A stretch of 64,000 bases of DNA. Origin: Sinohyriopsis cumingii. Its lineage: Eukaryota; Mollusca; Bivalvia; Unionida; Unionidae. Numbering within the stretch: the first letter of the stretch is position 1; the number at the start of each line of letters is the position of its first letter. The notes beneath the pieces are model-generated. The model was not told the DNA's origin and ran no database searches. It was given only the letters and a program-made list of their open reading frames with translations. A program made the translations under genes and the position numbers. The stretch lies in assembly GCA_028554795.2 (NCBI GenBank), contig CM068831.1:59085180-59149179 (forward strand). The letters are read 5' to 3'. Below, piece after piece: positions 46,601 through 55,530 of this stretch.

Positions 46601-49600
46601 TGTGTCATGTAGATACAGAATTGTATGTAATTATCTGTACTGATCCATCTCAATCTGTGTCATCTAGATACAGAATTGTATGTAATTATCTGTACTGATC
46701 CATCTCAGTCTGTGTCATCTAGATACAGAATTGTATGTAATTATCTGTACTGATCCATCTCAGTCTGTGTCATCTAGATACAGAACTGTATGTAATTATC
46801 TGTACTGATCCATCTCAGTCTGTGTCATCTAGATACAGAATTGTATGTAATTATCTGTACTGATCCATCTCAGTCTGTGTCATCTAGATACAGAATTGTA
46901 TGTAATTATCTATGCTGATCCAATGTCAGTCTGTGTCATGTAGATACAGAATTGTATGTAAATATCTGTACTGATCCATCTCAGTCTGTGTCATGTAGAT
47001 ACAGAATTGTTTGTAATTATTGTACTGATTCATGGCAGTCTGTGTCATGTAGATACAGAACTGTATATAAATAATAATGTGACTAGGTGGGACATGATGC
47101 TACACGTTTGCATCATGATGCCCAAGTGCTAGACTTCATTATAAACTGGCACAAAGCAAACACTGTAGCAATATAACTAAAATTGTTAACGCTACATTAA
47201 AAATCTAAACCACACATGTACACACATATGTGATGTGATTGATTTCATTGAAAGAGAAGTATTTAACAGTGATGAAAAGGATATTATATCTAATGAAGGT
47301 AATCCTTCATTGATATCTTCAAGAATTTAAGAGAACATCATCAAGGTACAGAATAATGCTTCAGCTGACATTTTCATGTTAAGTGGGCCATAACACAATG
47401 TAAATTTGAGTGACTTAAATGATTACCCATTACAAACTATTACAGCATCAAACAATTCCCTGCAGCTCTGATCCCTCTCTTTCACAGGGCAATAGGTTAC
47501 CTCCCATGAAGTAAAATTATCTCCCTTCAAAGGACGAACTGTCTGGACTATTGTCTGAAACTGAAATACAGTAATTTTCATCAGTGTTAAGTCCTGTTTA
47601 CATGACAGAACTTTAAAACTAAAGTAATATTAACTGAAAATCAAGTTTTTGTAACAAAACAACGATCAGATTTTTGAATTATAAGGGGAAGCAATATCTA
47701 GAGCATGGCTGTCAAAAGTCACGAGTTATATATATTACACAGTATACAGCAATTACTTTTACTTAATGATGTAAAGTATATCCCTGCGGAAGTTCCATGA
47801 CATTAGTTTTGACAACAAAACATGTCCCTATTACGTTCCATGATATAATGTTTCATAACAAAACATGTCCCCCATAGAAGTTCAATGACATTAGTTTTCA
47901 TAACAAAACATGTCCCTGTCAAAGTTCCATGATGCAAGTTTTCACAAAAAATTATGTCCCTGTGGAAGTTCATGACATTAGTTTTCATAACAAGATATGT
48001 CCCTGTTAAGTTCCATGATGTTAGTTTTTATAACAAAACATGTCTCTTTTGAAGTTCCTTGATGTAAGTTTATTACACAATATATCCCTGTGGAAGTTCC
48101 ATGATGTAAGTTTTCATAACAAAAGATGCCCTGGAAGTTCAATGACATTAGTTTTTATAACAAAATATGTTCTGTTAAGTTCCATGATGTCAGTTTCTAT
48201 AACAAAACATGTCCCTTTTGAAGTTCCATGATGTAAGTTTATTACACAACATATCCCTGTGGAAGTTCCATGGTGTAATTTTTCATAACAAAATTGTCCC
48301 TGTGGAAGTTTATGACATTAGTATTTTTAACAAAATATGTCCATGTTAAGTTCCAAGATGTTAGTTTTTATAATAAAACATGTCCCTTTTGAAGTTCTAT
48401 GATGTGAGTTTATTACATAACATATCCCTGTGGAAGTTCCATGGTGTAAGTTTTCATAACAAAACATGTCCCAGTGGAAGTTCCATGATGTAAGTTTTCA
48501 TAACAAAACATGTCCCAGTGGAAGTTCCATGATGTAAGTTTTCATAACAAAACATGTCCCAGTGGAAGTTCCATGGTATAAGTTTTCATAACAAAACATG
48601 TCCCAGTGGAAGTTCCATGATGTAAGTTTTCATAACAAAACATGTCCCCATCGAAGTTGCATGATGTGTACGTAAGTAACCTTTAGTATAAGTACTTGCA
48701 TCCTGGACACCTGAAAATACCTAGCCTCGGATCCTAAATTTTTTAATCATGAATCATGTGGACCATTATTAACTAAACCTGATCCAAATTGTTTTCAAAT
48801 ACCACAATTCCTGAGAAAACATATTTTTCTCAAGTAGTGATTTTATACATACATAAAATAAAGTGGCAATAAAAGAATAAAATGAACATGAAATATGTAA
48901 GAATCATATTCACACAAAATCAAATGCACTACCATAATATTTGTATTATTCTGGATTCAAATGTGCATAATAAACTGCCCCAAAATGCATTTTTTAAAAA
49001 TGAAAATCACTGCAGCATAAAATCTAGTTCACATGACCTAGTTTTGGCAATATGGTGTTGTGTTCATTAAGATGCTTCTACAGACCAAGCTGCATAACTC
49101 TGCTTGTAACTGTGCCTGAGAAACTAATCAAAATGCAAAACTTAATAGCAATAAATCAAGCATGAAATTCAGGTCACAGTTTACGTACATTTTGTAACAT
49201 GGTGTTCTACCCATGGCACCATGATGCACATACACGCCAAGTTGCACAACTGGGTCTAATAATGTTCCCAAAACATCAATAAATGCAAAACATAATTGAA
49301 ACAACTGGAAAGTGAGCTTCACGTCAAAGTGATCTACATTTGCAAAGATGGTGGTGTTCCCAGCAAGATGCATAAACACACCAAGTTAAATGACTCTGGT
49401 TTAACAATGCCAGAGAAACTGACCTAAATGCAGAGCTTGCCAAAGTGTGATCTATTCATATACTGTATATATGGATGGATATGGGTAACACTATATTCCC
49501 CCTTGAACATACTGTACATATGAATGAACAAGGGTAACAGTATATTCCCTTGAACATACTGTGCATGTGGATGAAGAAGGGTAACACTATATTCCCTAGA

Positions 49601-52067
49601 AACTGCTGTACATTTGAATGGACAAGGGTAACACTATATTCCCCCTTGAACATAGTGTTCATATGGACAAGGGTAACACTGTATTCCCTTGAAACTATTG
49701 TACATATGGATGGACAAGGGTAACACTATACACCCTTGAAACTACTGTACATATGGATGGACAAGGGTAACACTATTCCCCCTTGAACATACTGTACATA
49801 TGGATGGACAAGGGTAACACTGTATTCCCTTCAAACTACTGTACATATGGATGTATCTTGAATATACTGTACATGTGGATAGACAAGGGTAACATTACAT
49901 TCCCTTCAACATACTGTTCATGTGGATGGACAAGGGCAACACTACATTCCCTTGAACATACTGTACATATGGATGGACAAAGGTAATACTATATTCCCTT
50001 GAACATATTGTACATGTGGATGGACAAGGGTTAAGCCACCCTTATTCAGTTTGCAAGTGATGATGTAAAATACAGTTAGCAGTCACTGCCCTGACTTTTG
50101 ATAATGTACTGGTATTCAGTCAGAGAAAATATGGTCTCATCCACAAACAAAACAAGCCTTGTTTTTAGAAGTGAACGTCAAAGCAGTTCTAATGCTGTAA
50201 AATCAAAAAGGTGAGTTTGTAAACACAGGCTTAGAAGTGAAATTCAATTTTAAAATATTAGGGTTTTTTTAAGTTTTTTTTCAAAGGTTTCAAATTTTGT
50301 ACAACATTATCTCCATGTTGAGTATAACATTTATGAAAAATCTGATCAAGTATGCTTTGATTTTGTTTCTAAATACAGTGAAAATAAAGACAAAATGAAA
50401 ATTAATAAATAATTTAAAAAAATAAATACCTGCAGGTGCTAAAAAATTTGCATGCTTTCTTTACCGCAAAGCTAGCCTTATGAAAATTGTGTAACAAAAA
50501 GCATTTTTGTGTGGTCATTTTCCCTCCCACAAAACCAGAGAAGTCATAAAGCCACATTTTATGATGTTATCAAATGACCTGGGAAGGTGGCCTGTTGCTG
50601 CACAGCTAAGGTCCCCACCTGATCGAGTTGAGTCCTTTGGGATGAAAGATCTCTCTGGTAAATATCAGAGAATGTGGACTCAGATTTCCATCCCAAGGCA
50701 TGGATAAGGTCAGTTTGAGAATTGTTCCAGTCAAAGGCAATGCTGGTGTCAACCTCATGAGCTGAAATGTGTAACAAATTCATCTGTGTTGGAGTTATTT
50801 CTTTATATTCAGAGCGAATAATCCACTTAATTCAAGATGAGAGCATCTGTGCTGTTGTATCATCCTGACCCTCTCTGAGAAGTAAAAACAGGTGTGATAT
50901 TACTCGATGCAATGGCTCTGTCTTATTAGTGTAACACTTCAGGGCTTGTACTGGTACCTGTAGATGGCCATGAGTGGAAATGTCCAGTGTAATCGGTGAT
51001 TTCAGTACAAAGGACTAGTTGCCTATGGATGGAAACCTGTTCTTGGCAATGAAAAAAGGAACCATCATAAGTGAAACTGGCCAGTCATGTCGGGCCTGTG
51101 TGTACTTCAGGTCCCCTGCAGGGGCATTTATTTCAATGATTTTGTCTGCAGTCACCAATGTAATAAGGAAGCAGGTCTTGTATGAAAGGAGAGGCAAAGA
51201 TGCATTTGAAATTGGTTAAATGGTGTTTTGGTCAATCAGGTTAGTGCCCATGATAAGTTCCATTTGGACACAGGGCCAACATTTATAATGAAAGTTGGAA
51301 AGAAAGTCAAGTAAGTTTTTGTTTTGTCCAATATCTTCTCTTCCATGATGACAAAAGGTGTCAGCGATTGTGGAGCGATAACCTTTGGTTGTGCTTGGTG
51401 CTAAATTTTTCTCATCGAAGAGCCAGAGAGGGTATTAGCTATTTCAGGTATAGATGTGTTCTTGTGTCCACCATTGTGTAAAGAGTTTCTATTTGCCTTC
51501 ATACACTTTCAGAGTGGAGAACCTTCTTGCTTGAGCAATTCGTTCCATGACTGGTTGCAAGAACTGTCTTAGGGCCTGTCTGATATGATCCAGATGCACA
51601 GATTCAATGGGTTTGGGCTGGGTGTGAAACATCCACTGTCATGGTTGTTTGAAGATACAAGGGAAATTCATTACTTTTTGTAGAAGTTCCATTGCAAGAA
51701 TGAGGAGGTCGTTCATCCACAATTTCTCCAATCTGAGTTGAGTAATGAGAATGAGGCAACACATTGCTTCTCATGCTTTTTGTATCAGCTTTGGAGTCAG
51801 AGGTGTTGGAGGTTAGGCATATGCATTGAGGCCATTCCAATCTATGGGTAGTACCTCAACTGTCCAGGCTTGGGATCTGGGACTAGTGAGACAAAGGATG
51901 GGAGCTCAGAATCTGACCTTTTCCCAGCCATAATAACTGAAAAAATCCAGTTAATCCATAACCTAATTAACTCACTGTTGATGCAGAAAGCATTTAACAT
52001 AAAGCCCTTTTTCTTTAGGTGGAGGTGAATACATACATGCATGATTTAAATTTAGAACTGGTATAAT

Positions 52068-52099
<32 letters not shown>

Positions 52100-55000
52100 T
52101 GGGGAAGCCCTCTGACCTTAATATACTGGTAAAGTTTGTAGTGTGTAGCATAATCCTCCAGGTACTGGAGCACCTCTTCATGACTGATAAAAGATGGGGG
52201 ACCTTTCTTGAAAGGAAAATCTGGGAATGCCATCACCTCCTTTGGCAGATTGGTTCTGAAGATAGAAATTTGACTACCTGTATATAAATATACAAACATT
52301 ATGTAGACAATAATGTATCATTCTGGGTGACTTCAGTTTCTCAGCTGACAAAAAAGGGTATCAGTGACCTTTTAGTTTTATACAAAACATGTACAGTAAT
52401 AAATCAGTTGTGCAAATGACACTTTTTCAGAACAACAAGGTTTCCCAAAAATACATCACCTACTCTGTACATATTTATGTTGTCTGGAAAGCTAAATATA
52501 TGGGTAAAACCATATCTGCAGGTTAGTTCAGAAAATCTAAGTTTTAATGAACCATTCTTATCATCATGTTATTTTTTATATTAATGCAACAAATCCTGCT
52601 GAAATAGGGGTGTATAGATATGAAAGAGAAAAAGTTCCTGATTCCACAGTTCAAGTACAATAAAATGCCATGTATAATACTCGGCCATAAATAATATTCC
52701 AATATATTTGGGAGTAACAAATATGGCAACATTGTACAATTAAACATCACTAGCTTGTTTCCAGATCTTTACTAGCTGAGTAGGTATTGCTCATTATTGC
52801 ACAATACCAGACAGAAGTAACAGCGTGTTGTGTAAATGTATTGTCATAAAGATTTCATACTTACATACACAAATGTCATTTTTATTATTATGTACATGAC
52901 TATAAAATTTGCCTGTCAATGATGTATATTTATTCCCTGAGGCACCAGTTCTCAGCTTATTTTAAGTGACAATAATTTACCAGATCAAATAAAATGTATT
53001 TATTTCGTAGCAACAGTACCTTGGTTGCCTGTCAAAGGGGGAATTTTATGTGTTTCTGCCTCACCCCACCAGCTGTAATGATTCAAGATATAGAGATTTG
53101 CTAAAAATGTAGGGGGACACTTACAATTTGGAGTGTGAATTTTGTTTGGGATTCCTCTAAGTGCAAAAATGCAGCATGCCTAGCTATTTGAAAATATTTC
53201 ATAATGTTCAATATATACTTGAAATGATTACTTCATATTAATTCAAGATGGTAATTTTTAGTTCTCCATGCCAGAGATATGATTTCCCCTGAGATGCCTC
53301 AACTGTAACCATGCATGTGTTACATGGCAATAATTATCTTTATTGTCTGTAAATATAAGGATTTTGACTTTTACACAAACAATAAAAAGCCACATCATCC
53401 AATCAAAATAAAGAAGTTAAAATCTGAACACTCTAACTACGTGATCGAGACAAAGGGGAGCACACAACTTGAATGGACTGATAAATAAGCAATTTTCCAG
53501 TGACGGTCCATGTTTGCACAAATACCTTTCACTCAAATACCCCTGTAATGGCTTCCCTCTTATACAATGTCATATTTTCGATGTTAAACTTACAAACTAT
53601 CCCTTTTAGATCAATTGTCACCACTGTTTTCGGTCGCTGTACAATGCAACACACAACTGGTTCATTAGCATTACATACTAAGGGAGGCAACTCATGAAAT
53701 GTAATAGATGTCGCTAGGACAAAGCACCAATATAGCTGTTCGATCCACCAAGGTATAGATAGGATTCAGAACCTTGGCTAGCGAAGATGGTTTGGGAATG
53801 AATTTAAATACATCTTAAAATGGAATCGTTTAAATCTGTACCTACTTTGAAGGAGACAGGTAAAATGTAATATGTCCATGCACAAGTGGTATGATCCAAG
53901 AAAAAACAGCATGTTTCTCACTGCCATAATTAATTTCAGACATTACTGGTCATAGCAGAGAACAGTTGTGGAGTGACAAATTCAATGCAGGACTATGCAT
54001 ACATGCTGCACAGAACTTGTTGGTCTAGGTACAAGACTGCAACTGGATATGTGTGGACTGCTGGGGTAGTTTATGTACATGACTCCCTCAGACATAAGCA
54101 TTAGCAAAGCAAAAGGGCATGTTAACAAACATTTGTGCCATGCATCATTGCAATCTTCTGTCTTCACATCTTTATGTAGATTATTACTGTTTGGGTAGGA
54201 CCTATTAGAAGGATGCTCTCTCTGATTAAAACTGATTTTGACAATCAGCTCTTTGAAAACACTATGTTTTCATTGACTTCAAAATATTTTAGAAAACCTA
54301 TCTTTAAACTGTTAAGAAACCCAGTTTGTAATAGTTTTGTGTTTACACAGTAAACATTATTTAATTTCAATTTACAAGCATTTTCTACACAAGTCAAACA
54401 ATCTTGTGAGTTTGACCAGATGTCAAATGATACCAGTTGGTTGCAAAAATGTATAAAAATTCTGTCCCTATTTATAATGTGCACAGCTTAATTCTGAGGG
54501 AATTTTTTGAGAATAAATATTTGAAAGTTTTACATTACGAAAGCCTTCCACACTTGTGCATTTGGGACCTATGATCATATAGGAAAACTTAACAAAGAAT
54601 TCAAATGAAATTATCTTGCATGAGAGGCAAATGGAGAATAAGGATGATGGATATGAAGGGGGCAGAGATTTCATATCAATCCAAGTATGGTAGCCTTTCA
54701 TCTAAGACTCAGGACCATAAACAAAAAATTGTAACCACCAACTTTGCCAAGATCTTCAAATGAAGAGGGTCAAATGGAGGGCTGGGGTCAATGAATATGA
54801 CATGATAGGGTAATATGGAGGGCTGTGGTCAATGAATATGACATGATAGGGCTAAATGGAGGGCTGGGGTCAATGAATATGACATGATAGGGCTAAATGG
54901 AGAGCTGGGGTCAATGAATATGACATGACAGGGCTTCTTTTTTACAATCCAAGTATGATAGCTATCCATCCATTTGGTTGATACTTTTATGACCATACTG

Positions 55001-55435
55001 AAAAACCTTCAATAAACTGTAACCATTGATGATACTACTGCTGTTGCCAGAATAAATAATATCCATGCAATGCTTATGCCAAAGTTGGTTATGCTTATGC
55101 CAAAGTTGGTCATGCTTATGCCAAAGTTGGTTATACTTATGGCAAAGTTGGTCATGCTTATGCCAAAGTTGGTTATGCTTATGCCAAAGTTGGTCATGCT
55201 TATTCCAGAGTTGATCATGCTTATGCCAAAGTTGATTATGCTTATGCCAAAGTTGGTTATGCTTATGCCAAAGTTGGTCATGCTTATGCCAAAGTAGGTC
55301 ATACAAAATCAGCAGTTTCTTAATTCTGACAACAGACCTTCACTAAAGAATTCCTTGACCAGAAGAACAACAGGCAAATTTAATTTATCCCTTATGTATA
55401 CACCAATCGCTCATATAGCCCCCAGACTTTTAGCT

Positions 55436-55530
<95 letters not shown>

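Noticed and set aside
45180-47070. CRISPR-like appearance of regular repeats
   Set aside because: Units are contiguous 55-bp monomers without distinct spacers, inside a eukaryotic intron. This is a satellite.
55009-55306. Repeat-rich frames of 75-114 codons on both strands
   Set aside because: Product of a 21-bp tandem repeat (seven codons). Three overlapping frames are open at once, as expected from periodicity alone.
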